64,000 bases of DNA from an uncultured Bacteroidales bacterium (GCA_902792435.1 CADAZN010000002.1:62001-126000); one strand, 5' to 3'. Shown: positions 54,541 through 63,828, counted from the stretch's first letter. The notes: generated by a model from the sequence alone, not told the origin. Made by a program: numbers and translations.

Positions 54541-55854
54541 ATGGCTTTAACTCGCAGGTTCAAAAAAGGATCAGACTCCATTTTACAGAACAGTAAGCAA
54601 TGGGGACTCGTTGAGGAGAGCACAAATGATGTGCGCTCTGAATATGATTTCACCCAAATGGTAATACCCCAAGCACCTGCCGAGGATTTACAACAGAGCG
54701 AAATGCTCGTAGATGACCCTGAACCAACTGCGAACAACAATTCACCACAACCTAAAGCCATCCCTCAAAAGCCAAAACGTCCTTGGATAAAGCACTTTGA
54801 TGCTTACATAATAAAGAAGTTCCTTGGAACGTTCATTTTCGCAATCTTGTTACTGCTAGCGATTGTCGTAATGTTTGACATCAACGAGAAGCTTGATGCC
54901 ATGCTTACAGCGCCTCTAAAAGAGACAGTGTTCAAGTATTTCTTGAACTTCCTACCATACTTTGCCAACCAGTTTGCCCCGCTATTTGTATTCATCACTG
55001 TTATCTTTTTCACTTCAAAGCTTGCCGACCATAGTGAGATAATTGCCATGATGTCAAGCGGAATAAGCTTCAAGAGGCTGATGGTTCCATATCTAGTCAG
55101 TGCCACTATTATCGCCATTGGCACTCTCCTACTATCTCTATATGTGATTCCTCCCGCAAATGTTAAGCGCATTGAGTATACTAACCAATGGGTAAAAAAT
55201 AAGCGAGTGGATTTTGGAGACAATATTCAATTGCAAGTTCGCCCTGGAGTGATGGCCTTCATGTCGCGTTATGATAACACAACTAAACGAGGCTATCGTT
55301 TTACAATGGAACAGTTCGACGGCAACAGGCTAGTTTCTCGCATCACAGCCAACGATGTGCATTACGATTCTTTGGGACGATGGACCCTTAATGATTACAC
55401 TGTCAGGAAATTTGAAGGACTAAAGGAAACACTCACTAAAGGCACAAAAATCGACACATTGCTCAACATCGATCCACGAGATTTCCTTATTGCCAAGAAC
55501 GACCAAGAGATGCTCACGTCGCCAGAGCTTAGGCGATATATCAACAAGCAGAAAGCACGTGGTGTGGCTAATCTCCAACAGTTTGAATTGGAATATGAGA
55601 AGCGATTTGCCATGACAGCTGCAGCATTCATCTTGACGGTTATTGGCCTCTCGCTATCGTCTCGCAAAGTGCGAGGAGGAATGGGAGTAAATATTGGCAT
55701 TGGACTACTATTAAGTTTCTCCTACATCTTGTTTATGACTGTCACACAGACATTTGCCATCAGTGGCTACACATCTCCAAGGCTCGCCATGTGGATACCA
55801 AACATAATCTATACCATAATAGCAATTGTCCTCTATCACCGTGCGGCACAATGA
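54541..55854 (+). CDS. LptF/LptG (YjgP/YjgQ) family permease
   Basis: Inner-membrane component of lipopolysaccharide export. A cytoplasmic N-terminal extension of about 80 residues, Gln/Pro-rich and unusual for the family, precedes the first helix. The family core follows: HFDAYIIKKFLGTFIFAILLL, a second helix pair with FITVIFFTSKLADHSEIIAMMSSGISFKRL, a periplasmic beta-jellyroll, and C-terminal helices (RFAMTAAAFILTVIGLSLSSRK). Only one of the two Lpt permeases is here; which of F or G it is cannot be told. Confidence 0.9.
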   Translation: MALTRRFKKGSDSILQNSKQWGLVEESTNDVRSEYDFTQMVIPQAPAEDLQQSEMLVDDPEPTANNNSPQPKAIPQKPKRPWIKHFDAYIIKKFLGTFIFAILLLLAIVVMFDINEKLDAMLTAPLKETVFKYFLNFLPYFANQFAPLFVFITVIFFTSKLADHSEIIAMMSSGISFKRLMVPYLVSATIIAIGTLLLSLYVIPPANVKRIEYTNQWVKNKRVDFGDNIQLQVRPGVMAFMSRYDNTTKRGYRFTMEQFDGNRLVSRITANDVHYDSLGRWTLNDYTVRKFEGLKETLTKGTKIDTLLNIDPRDFLIAKNDQEMLTSPELRRYINKQKARGVANLQQFELEYEKRFAMTAAAFILTVIGLSLSSRKVRGGMGVNIGIGLLLSFSYILFMTVTQTFAISGYTSPRLAMWIPNIIYTIIAIVLYHRAAQ

Positions 55855-55912
55855 TTTGTCTATAATATCTAATTTGGATCCATCTACTCTTTGGTTCTCA
55901 AATACTCGACAA

Positions 55913-57400
55913 ATGTTTCTCATGGTGTCATTAAGCATAGTCTTAGTGCCGTTGCTTCTATTGTTTCTTTCTATAGATTCTCCATTTTTCGAGATTTGGG
56001 GCAGAACTGATTCATCATGGTATTTTACAGCAGGAAAAGCATGGGTTGAAGGAATGATACCCTATGTAGACTTTAGCGACTCTAAAGGTCCATTGTTGTG
56101 GCTTATTTATGGCTTGGGATATCTTATTAGTAATAATGACTTTGTAGGAGTCTGGATTCTAACATGCATCAGCTATTGGATTACGATATGGTTCATATAT
56201 GGTATAGTACTATTGTTTATCGATTCACGATGGGTTGCTTTACTAGTTGGGATATTAATGCTTTGGTGTTATTTCAATCCTTTTATGCATTATGAAACAA
56301 GACCCGAAGATTTCTGCCAGCCATTTATCGCCATGTCTATGTGGGCAACGTGTCGAGTATTGTATTGTAAAGCCGAAGCACGACATCACATAGAACGACT
56401 TATGCGTCAAGGCGCGTGGATAATCGGAATTGCAATAGGCGCATCATTATTGATAAAGTTTACAATTGCTATGATGATTACCTTCTTTGCAATTGTTCTT
56501 TGTTCTTATTCTTGGTATTCAAAAGCAATAGCCATGAAAAGCTTAGTTTGGAGAATAGGCTCAGGAATTTTGCTGGTGTGCTTACCGTTTGTTTTTTATT
56601 TTTGTTTCTTGGGGAATTTAGATGATTTTATTAAAGAATATTTTGTTCTCACATCCAAGATTTCCTCTCATTCCCCAAGGCTGAATATTGTTAAATGGAT
56701 TTTGGGCGGGGGCTTTTTATCAAGTCTCATTATTTTAATGTCGTTGAGCACGGGAACTGTATTCCTATTAGTGAAAAATTATGCATGGGCTCCATTAGCA
56801 ACATTTTGGTGGTTTTTACTTATTACAGTCCAAAACGCCGAATGGACTTACTATTATTATAGTTGTTTAATTTTTGCCGTGTTTGGTTTTATATCAATAT
56901 CAATATTAGCCTCAAAGCTTTTAATAAATAGAAAACTAAATACTGTACTCTATGTGCTAGTTCTTTGTGGAATAGGATATGCTTCATTCTATCATGCGTC
57001 AAACAACTTAGCAAATTTCAAACTAGTGGAACACGACAATGACCCATTAAAAGATATGGGGACAGAATATTATCATCATGTTGATATAGTAAAAAAAGTG
57101 TACAAACCTCACATTGTATTTTTTAACTACAACAATAAGGTTAATGTGGCCGATGCAACATGTGGTTTACCTGGTTGCAAATATTGGGCGAAACAATTTG
57201 GCGCCAATAATATGCAAGAAATGCAGTATGTCCAAATAAAAGAGAAAAAGCCACATTTCATTTATATTAAGAAAAGTGACTTTAAAAATAGAGAGAGAGT
57301 TGAGAGCCTTGGGTATTTCTGCTTAATTCAACCGGGGAAATTCTACAATGCATTTCTATATGCCTCGCCCCAACTAAAGAAACTATACCAAGAAGACTAA
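55913..57400 (+). CDS. Multi-pass membrane protein, GT-C glycosyltransferase-like
   Basis: About 495 residues with ten or so transmembrane segments and a soluble C-terminal part of ~120 residues. After the first helix the segment FEIWGRTDSSWYFTAGKAW, then GMIPYVDFSDSKGP, matches the first periplasmic loop of GT-C (ArnT/PMT-like) glycosyltransferases with its acidic residues. The donor would be a polyprenyl-phosphate sugar. The start is uncertain: the ATG at 55913 is adopted, but a TTG at 55826 inside the permease gene would add 29 residues. Base composition is clearly more AT-rich than neighbouring housekeeping genes. Confidence 0.65.
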   Translation: MFLMVSLSIVLVPLLLLFLSIDSPFFEIWGRTDSSWYFTAGKAWVEGMIPYVDFSDSKGPLLWLIYGLGYLISNNDFVGVWILTCISYWITIWFIYGIVLLFIDSRWVALLVGILMLWCYFNPFMHYETRPEDFCQPFIAMSMWATCRVLYCKAEARHHIERLMRQGAWIIGIAIGASLLIKFTIAMMITFFAIVLCSYSWYSKAIAMKSLVWRIGSGILLVCLPFVFYFCFLGNLDDFIKEYFVLTSKISSHSPRLNIVKWILGGGFLSSLIILMSLSTGTVFLLVKNYAWAPLATFWWFLLITVQNAEWTYYYYSCLIFAVFGFISISILASKLLINRKLNTVLYVLVLCGIGYASFYHASNNLANFKLVEHDNDPLKDMGTEYYHHVDIVKKVYKPHIVFFNYNNKVNVADATCGLPGCKYWAKQFGANNMQEMQYVQIKEKKPHFIYIKKSDFKNRERVESLGYFCLIQPGKFYNAFLYASPQLKKLYQED

Positions 57401-57432
57401 TTCTATTTGTTTAATTAGAGCCTTGTTTTTCT

Positions 57433-58149
57433 TTAGAGCGCAATGGCTGCTTCAAGAGCGAGGTGCATCATTGTGCGGAAAGAATTTTGTCGGTCTTCAG
57501 CACTAATAGCCACATCCTCGACTAGCGAGTCGCTGATAGTTAGGATACATGCAGCACGTTTTCCAAGAACGTTGGCATTGTGGAAGAGTGCAAAGCTTTC
57601 CATCTCGACGCAATCAACACCTGTGCGTTCACGAGTCACTTGCCAAGGCTCGCTATTGGGGCCTCCATAGAAGACATCACTTGAGTAAACCTTTCCAAGA
57701 TGGTAAGGAATATCGAGTTCCTGGGCCTTTTTAATGATGACATCGTTGATCTCAGCGCTTGGAGAGAGTTCATGGCTTGTCTCACCGTTGTGGACCAAAG
57801 CATAAGATGATGCACTATAGGATGCGCTTGCAATCACCACATCGTGAACAGCAAGGTCCTTGGTATAGCTCCCTGCCGAACCAATACGGATGATATTCTC
57901 CACATCATAGAATGTGTAGAGTTCATGGCTATAAATGCCAATGCTGGGCATTCCCATTCCGCTAGCCATTACTGACACAGGCACACCTTTATAAGTGCCA
58001 GTGAATCCAAGCACATTGCGAACAGAAGTTACAAGTTGGGGATTTTCAAGGAAATTCTCAGCAATAAACTTGGCACGCAGTGGGTCGCCAGGCATTAACA
58101 CGGTTTTAGCAAAAGCACCATCAAGTGCGTTGATGTGAGGAGTGGACAT
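57433..58149 (-). CDS. deoD: Purine-nucleoside phosphorylase, DeoD type
   Basis: Phosphorolysis of purine (deoxy)nucleosides to base and (deoxy)ribose-1-phosphate. The hexameric DeoD pattern is clear: ALDGAFAKTVLMPGDPLRAKF, the SGMGMPSIGIYSHEL signature, RIGSAGSY, and DCVEMESFALFHNA. Length 238 fits. It is the last of three minus-strand genes after cdsA and mltF. Confidence 0.96.
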   Translation of the reverse strand: MSTPHINALDGAFAKTVLMPGDPLRAKFIAENFLENPQLVTSVRNVLGFTGTYKGVPVSVMASGMGMPSIGIYSHELYTFYDVENIIRIGSAGSYTKDLAVHDVVIASASYSASSYALVHNGETSHELSPSAEINDVIIKKAQELDIPYHLGKVYSSDVFYGGPNSEPWQVTRERTGVDCVEMESFALFHNANVLGKRAACILTISDSLVEDVAISAEDRQNSFRTMMHLALEAAIAL

Positions 58150-58192
58150 AAGAATAGTAAGTTATAATTTATAAAAATGATTGTACAAAAGG

Positions 58193-59689
58193 CTATTTCT
58201 TCTTGTTTCTCTTGGCTTCATACTCACGGAACACACGGTAAGCATTCTCAACCTGTCGAACATAGTTAATAGTCTCGGTGCCACGGCAGTATCCATAGCT
58301 ACAAACTGGATCGTTGTAGAACTCGGGGTGCGTCTTCCAAAGCAGAGCTTCCTCGACATTAGAATACCAAATTTTAGGGTTCTTTTCATACTTTTGTGCC
58401 AATTTCATGGCATCAATAATGTGCCCTACTCCAGCATTGTAGGCGCCCAAGGTGAATCGCATACGTTCCGCGCTATTAGGGATATAGCTTTGTAAGAACT
58501 TGTTAGTCTTAGAAATAATGAGGCTAGCAACATAAACGCTCTTCTCAGGATCCTTGAGGTCTTCTTGCGAGAATCCGTAGCTATGAGCTGTGCTAGGCAT
58601 AATTTGCATCAAGCCTTGCGCATCGGCCCAAGACACTGCTTGAGGATTGAAGTTCGACTCCACATAAGCAACCGCAGCCAGCAAAGTCCATTCCACGCCA
58701 GCCGTAGCAGCATACTTCTTAAACAGCTGATCGTAGGCAGAAATATCACCTTCCTTACGAGAATAGATCTTCTTCAAATCCTGCTCAGTGGCTGGACTCT
58801 GGGAGTTCTCTACGAGGTTGTTCAACGAATCACTCATCGCTTTCATTGAGTCGCGATGGTGCTTATTCATTTCAAAATATCGTTGCTTAATCTCTCTAGC
58901 CTTAGCAATGGTGTTGTCATTCTTAGCCCATTCATTGATAGTGTCGGCAAGCCATTTCCAATCTTTTCCCACTGCCCATGAGGAGCGTTGCATAAATCCC
59001 ACCTTCAGACTAATATTAATACTGTCGTTGTAGGTCTTATTGATTTGTGCAATATCGCTATCGGCAATTGTGAAAGGTAATCGACCGCTAGCAACCATAT
59101 CAATGAGATCCTCACTGATGAGAGAGTCATTCTCGAGAGCATGAATCTTAATACCACCACCTATCTCACTATCAAGGTTTTTCAATCTAGCTTCATAGTT
59201 AGAACCATGAATCACATAAATGTCTTTTCCAATTAGCTGAGTCACATTGTTAAGAGTGTCTTTTCCAGCTCGTTGCACAAGAACCTGAAATGTTTCATTT
59301 TGTGCACCGCAATGTATAACATGCTGCTTGTATTCGGCAGTGATTGGAATTTCATAGGCGGCAACATGCACTTTGTTATTCTCAACATAATTAATGAGTT
59401 CCTTCATACTGCTAGCCACATGGAACTTTATACCCATTTTGTTTTCACGGGCAAAAGCGCAAATTCTCTCATAGTCATAACCAAGAGTATCCCCTTTGAG
59501 AATGAAGAAACTAGCGGGACTATATATTGTTCCCACAACCAAGGTATCGGGGAACTCATGTTTAACAGCAATCGTGGGCAGCGACTTGGCTGCATCCTTT
59601 GATGTCTCCTGCTGAGATTTGTTGTTGCAAGAAGTCACAAGGGTTACGAGCAGAGACAAAACCAAGATATGTGATAGTAAAGCCTTCAT
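58193..59689 (-). CDS. mltF: MltF-like lytic transglycosylase lipoprotein
   Basis: Cleaves peptidoglycan to 1,6-anhydro products. The lipobox is VTSC at about residues 18-21. A periplasmic solute-binding-protein-type domain covers about 45-275 (VGTIYSPASFFILKGDTLGYDYERI), and an SLT catalytic domain about 325-450, with Glu in AAVAYVESNFNP and then DAQGLMQIMPSTA. Length 498 matches MltF. It lies 90 bases downstream of cdsA. Confidence 0.92.
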   Translation of the reverse strand: MKALLSHILVLSLLVTLVTSCNNKSQQETSKDAAKSLPTIAVKHEFPDTLVVGTIYSPASFFILKGDTLGYDYERICAFARENKMGIKFHVASSMKELINYVENNKVHVAAYEIPITAEYKQHVIHCGAQNETFQVLVQRAGKDTLNNVTQLIGKDIYVIHGSNYEARLKNLDSEIGGGIKIHALENDSLISEDLIDMVASGRLPFTIADSDIAQINKTYNDSINISLKVGFMQRSSWAVGKDWKWLADTINEWAKNDNTIAKAREIKQRYFEMNKHHRDSMKAMSDSLNNLVENSQSPATEQDLKKIYSRKEGDISAYDQLFKKYAATAGVEWTLLAAVAYVESNFNPQAVSWADAQGLMQIMPSTAHSYGFSQEDLKDPEKSVYVASLIISKTNKFLQSYIPNSAERMRFTLGAYNAGVGHIIDAMKLAQKYEKNPKIWYSNVEEALLWKTHPEFYNDPVCSYGYCRGTETINYVRQVENAYRVFREYEAKRNKKK

Positions 59690-59779
59690 GTATCGTGTTG
59701 TTGTGTCGCAGCAAAAAATGGTGATTTCAATTATATATATAAATAGGTATATATAAACATAACACCAAAAATGGTTAAT

Positions 59780-60631
59780 TTATTGTATTGATGAAAGTAT
59801 AATCATAACTATGACAGTGGTTGGGGCAGCAAAGAGGAGACTATCAATTCGGTCTAAAACACCGCCATGTCCTGGAATAATATTTCCAGAATCCTTAACA
59901 CCTGCGCATCGCTTGAGTAGAGACTCAAAGAGATCACCCAATGTTCCTGAAATAACTACCCCTATTCCAAAAATAATCCATGCATCAAGGGCGAAGTTAT
60001 TAGGATTAAGCATTTGGGAGACAGCATCAACTTGTGAGATAACAATTGCTGCTGCTATAACAGCAACCGCGCCACCCACAACACCTTCCCAAGATTTCTT
60101 AGGACTAATGCGCTCAAACAATCTGTGCTTGCCAATTGCACATCCTACAAGGAACGCACCTGTATCATAGAGCCATAAGAAAATAAACAAACATAAAACA
60201 AGTTCAGGCGAGAAGTTGGAAGCCAAAGTGTTTAGCAGAGACAGAGGTAGTGCCACATAAAGAAAAGAACTTAGCGACTGTCGTACATCGGCAATGGAGT
60301 TACGTTCGGGCAAATAAAGTTGTATTATCAATCTCACCAGCAAGAATACCGCTACAGGAACAAGGCATAAACCATGGTTTATTCCAGAGTTATAGTAGGC
60401 AAAGAATGAAAGAAAAAGCGCTACTCCCCCAGCACAATCTACAGTCTTTAACAGTGTTGTAGATGGTTTTCCATCATGGTTGAATAGCCTAGAAGCTTCT
60501 AGCATACCAAGAATCACGAAACAACAGAACAAAATCACAAACAATATTTTGCTCACGTTCCACAACAATAATGCCGCAACTATCAATGCAACGTAGATGC
60601 CGCCATATAATGCCCGAGTAGCTATATTCAT
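59780..60631 (-). CDS. cdsA: Phosphatidate cytidylyltransferase
   Basis: Makes CDP-diacylglycerol for phospholipid synthesis. 283 residues with multiple transmembrane helices and the diagnostic segments SPKKSWEGVVGG and RCAGVKDSGNIIPGHGGVLD, the latter with RIDS. Promoter boxes lie 38-70 bases upstream. Downstream on the strand are mltF and deoD. Confidence 0.96.
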   Translation of the reverse strand: MNIATRALYGGIYVALIVAALLLWNVSKILFVILFCCFVILGMLEASRLFNHDGKPSTTLLKTVDCAGGVALFLSFFAYYNSGINHGLCLVPVAVFLLVRLIIQLYLPERNSIADVRQSLSSFLYVALPLSLLNTLASNFSPELVLCLFIFLWLYDTGAFLVGCAIGKHRLFERISPKKSWEGVVGGAVAVIAAAIVISQVDAVSQMLNPNNFALDAWIIFGIGVVISGTLGDLFESLLKRCAGVKDSGNIIPGHGGVLDRIDSLLFAAPTTVIVMIILSSIQ

Positions 60632-60668
60632 ATTATCTAGAATTTTTAAAGATTCAGAAACAACCTTG

Positions 60669-60700
60669 CAAAGTTATGCCAAAAATCGAAGAATTGCAAA
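60669..60700 (-). promoter_or_regulatory. Promoter of cdsA
   Basis: On the minus strand TTTG (60700-60697) and TAACTTTG (60676-60669) are 20 bases apart. The -33 is itself part of another -7-like TATATTTG (60704-60697). Confidence 0.75.
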
Positions 60701-60771
60701 TATAATGTATAAAACAAGTGTAGAGGTAGGGGCAATACAAGAATAAGCAATAAGGAATCATAAGAAACACG

Positions 60772-60897
60772 ATAATCACTAGAATCAGTGGAATCACTGG
60801 AATCAGTGGAATCACTGGAATCAGTGGAATCACTGGAATCATTGGAATCAGTGGAATCATTGGAATCATTGGAATCATTGGAATCACTGGAATCAGT
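60772..60897. repeat. 9-bp tandem repeat array (GGAATCAGT/ACT/ATT), 14 units
   Basis: Units differ only at bases 7-8: GGAATCAGT, GGAATCACT and GGAATCATT; the first two are slightly degenerate. The left half alternates AGT and ACT strictly, which creates nested small hairpins (CAGTG GAAT CACTG). The right edge matches the cluster at 30389-30412 in reverse complement over 24 bases. Confidence 0.97.
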
Positions 60898-60964
60898 CAA
60901 CTATTTTCAGGGATAAGAGTGACTAGGAACTACTATGAATAACTAGTGGCAGAATGTCAAAGAA

Positions 60965-60986
60965 CTCTTGCTATATTCAGCAAGAG
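60965..60986. repeat. Perfect 8-bp inverted repeat with a 6-base loop
   Basis: CTCTTGCT, ATATTC, AGCAAGAG. No long T run follows on either strand, so it may be an operator or a weak terminator; no nearby regulator is implicated. Confidence 0.5.
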
Positions 60987-61159
60987 CAAAAATAAAATAG
61001 ATTGATGTATTAAAACAACATTGAAATAATGAAATAATTGCAAAATTTAATTAGCACTACCATATATATAAAGATTTACATCATGATGCGATAAATATCA
61101 ACAAACATGCCACCCTACCTACTGTTTTTGATAGTTTTTTCAAAAAAGTTGCCAAAATA

Positions 61160-61191
61160 TTTGGTTTATAAAATAAACTACTTTATCTTTG
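61160..61191 (+). promoter_or_regulatory. Promoter of the membrane-protein/winged-helix pair
   Basis: TTTG (61160-61163) and TATCTTTG (61184-61191) are 20 bases apart; the leader is about 55 nt to the ATG at 61251. Confidence 0.82.
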
Positions 61192-61250
61192 CAACGGATT
61201 TATAAATCTAAACAACTTTTTTATTCACCATTTAGTTATGTAAGGAAAAT

Positions 61251-61886
61251 ATGGAAGACAAGAAATTAAACAATCAAGAGAGCTTGGAGTTGATTACCAG
61301 AATGATCAACAAGACCAAGCGACAAATGCACATTGGTCAAGGCAACCTACTGCTGTGGTGGGGCTACGTTAGTGCTATCGTTGGACTGCTTGTAGGTGTG
61401 TCATTAATTGTTACCAAAGGAAACCCTGCCTGCAACTGGCTCTGGTTCCTCATCTGGATAGTTGGTGGCATTGGTATGCTAGTCATCAATCGCAAGGACC
61501 GAGGTCGCATTGAGAAAGAACCGAAGACCTACGTAGACCGTTTAACTAGCAACTTGTGGTTGACTAATGGATGTGCTTTTGCCTTCGGTACATTATTGTC
61601 AATTGGGTTTAGCTTCTTTGGCAAAGACACATGGATAGTTATGCTTATCCTTGCCTTTTTACTATGCGGTTTTAGTGCAAACATGCAAGGATGCATCATT
61701 CAAGAGAAATCGATGAAAATTGGCGGAGGATTTACCTTGTTTGCAGGAATCTTTGTTATGTGCTGTGTATTTGCTAAGGTGCCACTTGCCGTAGAATGGG
61801 TAATTCCCCTCTTCGTGCTATGCTTCGTTGTAACGATGATTATTCCCGGACATATTTTGAATGCTAAAGCCAAGAAGCAATGCTAA
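61251..61886 (+). CDS. Membrane protein coupled to a winged-helix regulator, function unknown
   Basis: 211 residues. A short charged N-terminal helix (NNQESLELITRMINKTKRQM) precedes about six transmembrane segments (LLWWGYVSAIVGLLVGVSLI, WFLIWIVGGIGMLVINRK and others). The end overlaps the start of the regulator gene by seven bases, so both are made together. Such membrane protein plus MarR/HTH_34 pairs are frequent in Bacteroidota, with the regulator thought to control the operon. No transport or catalytic motif was recognised. Confidence 0.75.
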   Translation: MEDKKLNNQESLELITRMINKTKRQMHIGQGNLLLWWGYVSAIVGLLVGVSLIVTKGNPACNWLWFLIWIVGGIGMLVINRKDRGRIEKEPKTYVDRLTSNLWLTNGCAFAFGTLLSIGFSFFGKDTWIVMLILAFLLCGFSANMQGCIIQEKSMKIGGGFTLFAGIFVMCCVFAKVPLAVEWVIPLFVLCFVVTMIIPGHILNAKAKKQC

Positions 61887-62167
61887 AGGAACTCAACCCA
61901 TTGTTGCATTCACAGTTGCGCTTGGCTATTATGTCTATCTTGATGAACTGCGAAGAAGCTAGCTTCGTCTACATCAAAGAACAAACTCAGGCCACAGCTG
62001 GCAATCTGAGTGTGCAGCTCGACAAACTAGTATCGGCAGGATATATCACTGTCGAGAAGAAATTCCAGGGAAAGAAACCGCTCACCTTGTGCAGCGTGAC
62101 CGATGCTGGGAAAAAAGCGTTTGAAGAATATGTCAACGCGTTACGCGACTACCTTAAAGTAGAATAG
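61880..62167 (+). CDS. Winged-helix DNA-binding regulator (HTH_34, MarR/ArsR-like)
   Basis: 95 residues forming a single winged-helix domain: LNPLLHSQLRLAIMSILM at the start, recognition region TAGNLSVQLDKLVSAGYI, wing KKFQGKKPLTLCSVT, and a final helix (DAGKKAFEEYVNALRDYL). There is no effector domain, typical of the small PF13601 type. It overlaps the membrane protein gene by seven bases and is probably autoregulatory. Confidence 0.88.
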   Translation: MLKELNPLLHSQLRLAIMSILMNCEEASFVYIKEQTQATAGNLSVQLDKLVSAGYITVEKKFQGKKPLTLCSVTDAGKKAFEEYVNALRDYLKVE

Positions 62168-62172
62168 CAGGC

Positions 62173-62229
62173 ATGGTTGTCATTGTTTTATTAGTAGTCG
62201 TTATAGCTATAGGATGTGTCACTCTTTAA
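62173..62229 (+). CDS. Possible 18-residue hydrophobic micropeptide
   Basis: Starting five bases after the regulator's stop codon, an ATG opens an 18-codon frame whose product is almost wholly hydrophobic (MVVIVLLVVVIAIGCVTL), long enough to cross a membrane once. It would be made from the same transcript. There is no evidence beyond position and composition, and a frame this short can arise by chance. Confidence 0.25.
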   Translation: MVVIVLLVVVIAIGCVTL

Positions 62230-62285
62230 AAACCTATAGGCTATACTCCAAGCAATAAAGAAGACAACTACACTTGAATAGACAT

Positions 62286-62319
62286 AAAAGCCCAATCGCA
62301 AAACGCTGATTGGGCTTTT
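62286..62319. terminator. Bidirectional terminator between the regulator operon and tnaA
   Basis: AAAAGCCCAATC (62286-62297) and GATTGGGCTTTT (62308-62319), perfect 12-base arms with a 10-base loop, and T runs on both strands. Confidence 0.92.
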
Positions 62320-62342
62320 ATTATTTTAATTGCTTTAAAGAA

Positions 62343-63719
62343 TTATCCTAAGCGACGAAGTTTCACTGTGAAGTGGCGCATCAAAGGAGCTTCCCATTCG
62401 ATGGCAACACCACGAGTTATCTCGTTGCGACGATCATAAACGTTCTTGAGAGCAGCAGCAATCACGTTCATGTGATTGTCGGTGTAAACACGACGAGCAA
62501 TGCAGAGACGGAGCAAGTCGAGACCACCAAAGCGGTTCTCACGAGTCACGGGATCACGGTCGGCGAGGATGTAACCAATCTCGCAACCACGGATACCAGC
62601 CTCAAGATAGAGCTCGCAAGTAAGAGTCTGAGCAGGGAACTCCTCCTTAGGCACATTGCAGAGCACCTTGTCGGCATCGATAAAGAGAGCGTGACCACCA
62701 ACAGGACGCTGGTAAGGAATACCGTACTCGTCAAGTTTGCTAGCGAGGTACTGCACCTGATGGATGCGAGTCTCAAGCATATCGAAGTTGGTGTTCTCGT
62801 CAAGACCTACTGCCAGTGCGTTAAGGTCGCGACCGTTAAGACCACCATAGGTCAAGAAACCCTCGAAGGGAATACAGAACAACTTAGCGCCCTCATACCA
62901 CTCTTCATTGTTGGTAGCAATAAAACCACCCATGTTAACGAGACCGTCTTTCTTGGCACTCATTGTCATAGCGTCAACATAGCTGTACATCTCACGAGCG
63001 ATTTCCTTGATAGTCTTGTCGGCATAGCCTTCCTCACGAGTTTTGATGAAATAAGAGTTCTCGGCAAAGCGAGCACTGTCCATAACCACTGGAACACCAT
63101 ACTTGTGGCAGAGTTCGCAAGTCTCCTTGATATTCTTCATTGAAACGGGCTGACCACCAACGGTATTGTTAGTAACAGTAAGCACCATGAAAGGAACATT
63201 GCCCTTGTTCTCAACGAGAACTTTCTCGAGTTTCTCAAGCGAAACATTACCCTTGAAAGGAATCTCAAGCTGAGTGTCCTTAGCCTCGTCGATAGTAACA
63301 TCGATTGCTTTAGCCTTACGAGCCTCAATGTGGCCCTTGGTGGTGTCGAAGTGAGCGTTGCCAGGAACGACATTGCCTTCCTTAACAAGATAAGAGAAAA
63401 GTACGTTCTCGGCTGCACGGCCCTGGTGAGTAGGAATAACATACTTAAAACCAAAGATGCGTTGCACCACTTCCTGGAATTTATAGAAGGAAGTTGCACC
63501 AGCATAGCTCTCATCGCCAAGCATCATAGCCGACCACTGACGGTCGCTCATGGCACCTGTACCCGAGTCGGTAAGACAGTCGATGTAAACCTGCTCTGCT
63601 TTAAGCATAAACACATTGTTGTGAGCTTCTTTGAGCCACTGCTCGCGCTGCTCGCGAGTGCTCTTGGTCAAAGGCTCAATCATTTTAATTTTCCACGATT
63701 CTGCAAATGGTAGTTCCAT
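62343..63719 (-). CDS. tnaA: Tryptophanase
   Basis: PLP enzyme splitting tryptophan to indole, pyruvate and ammonia. 458 residues. DSGTGAMSDRQWSAMM, YVIPTHQGRAAENVL, MDSARFAENSYFIK and the PLP lysine in MTMSAKKDGLVNMGG are present. The related tyrosine phenol-lyase has GKKD at the lysine site and differs in the substrate pocket, so tryptophanase is favoured but not proved. The gene has a ~240-nt leader with its own small ORF and hairpins. No tryptophan permease is adjacent in the window. Confidence 0.93.
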   Translation of the reverse strand: MELPFAESWKIKMIEPLTKSTREQREQWLKEAHNNVFMLKAEQVYIDCLTDSGTGAMSDRQWSAMMLGDESYAGATSFYKFQEVVQRIFGFKYVIPTHQGRAAENVLFSYLVKEGNVVPGNAHFDTTKGHIEARKAKAIDVTIDEAKDTQLEIPFKGNVSLEKLEKVLVENKGNVPFMVLTVTNNTVGGQPVSMKNIKETCELCHKYGVPVVMDSARFAENSYFIKTREEGYADKTIKEIAREMYSYVDAMTMSAKKDGLVNMGGFIATNNEEWYEGAKLFCIPFEGFLTYGGLNGRDLNALAVGLDENTNFDMLETRIHQVQYLASKLDEYGIPYQRPVGGHALFIDADKVLCNVPKEEFPAQTLTCELYLEAGIRGCEIGYILADRDPVTRENRFGGLDLLRLCIARRVYTDNHMNVIAAALKNVYDRRNEITRGVAIEWEAPLMRHFTVKLRRLG

Positions 63720-63828
63720 AATATATATATTATTTTTAGATTTTAATGTTGTTAATAATTTAGTTACTTGAGAAAAAGTCGCACAAGTAAATCCTGCATT
63801 ATAGCAGTAAAAAATAAAAAAGGATGAG

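Larger units (their letters stand above)
60632..61250. other. Intergenic region between cdsA and the membrane-protein/winged-helix pair
   Basis: 619 bases with no convincing gene. It contains the cdsA promoter, a 14-unit 9-bp repeat array, a perfect inverted repeat (CTCTTGCT 60965-60972, AGCAAGAG 60979-60986) and, at the right end, the promoter for the membrane protein gene. The leftward open frame of Asp-Ser repeats across the array is a by-product of the 9-bp period. Confidence 0.7.

Noticed and set aside
60646..60900. Leftward open frame of Asp-Ser repeats resembling Sdr-type surface proteins
   Set aside because: It is produced by a 9-bp array, which stays open in any stop-free frame. It lacks a signal peptide and domain context, and another frame across the same DNA is also open.
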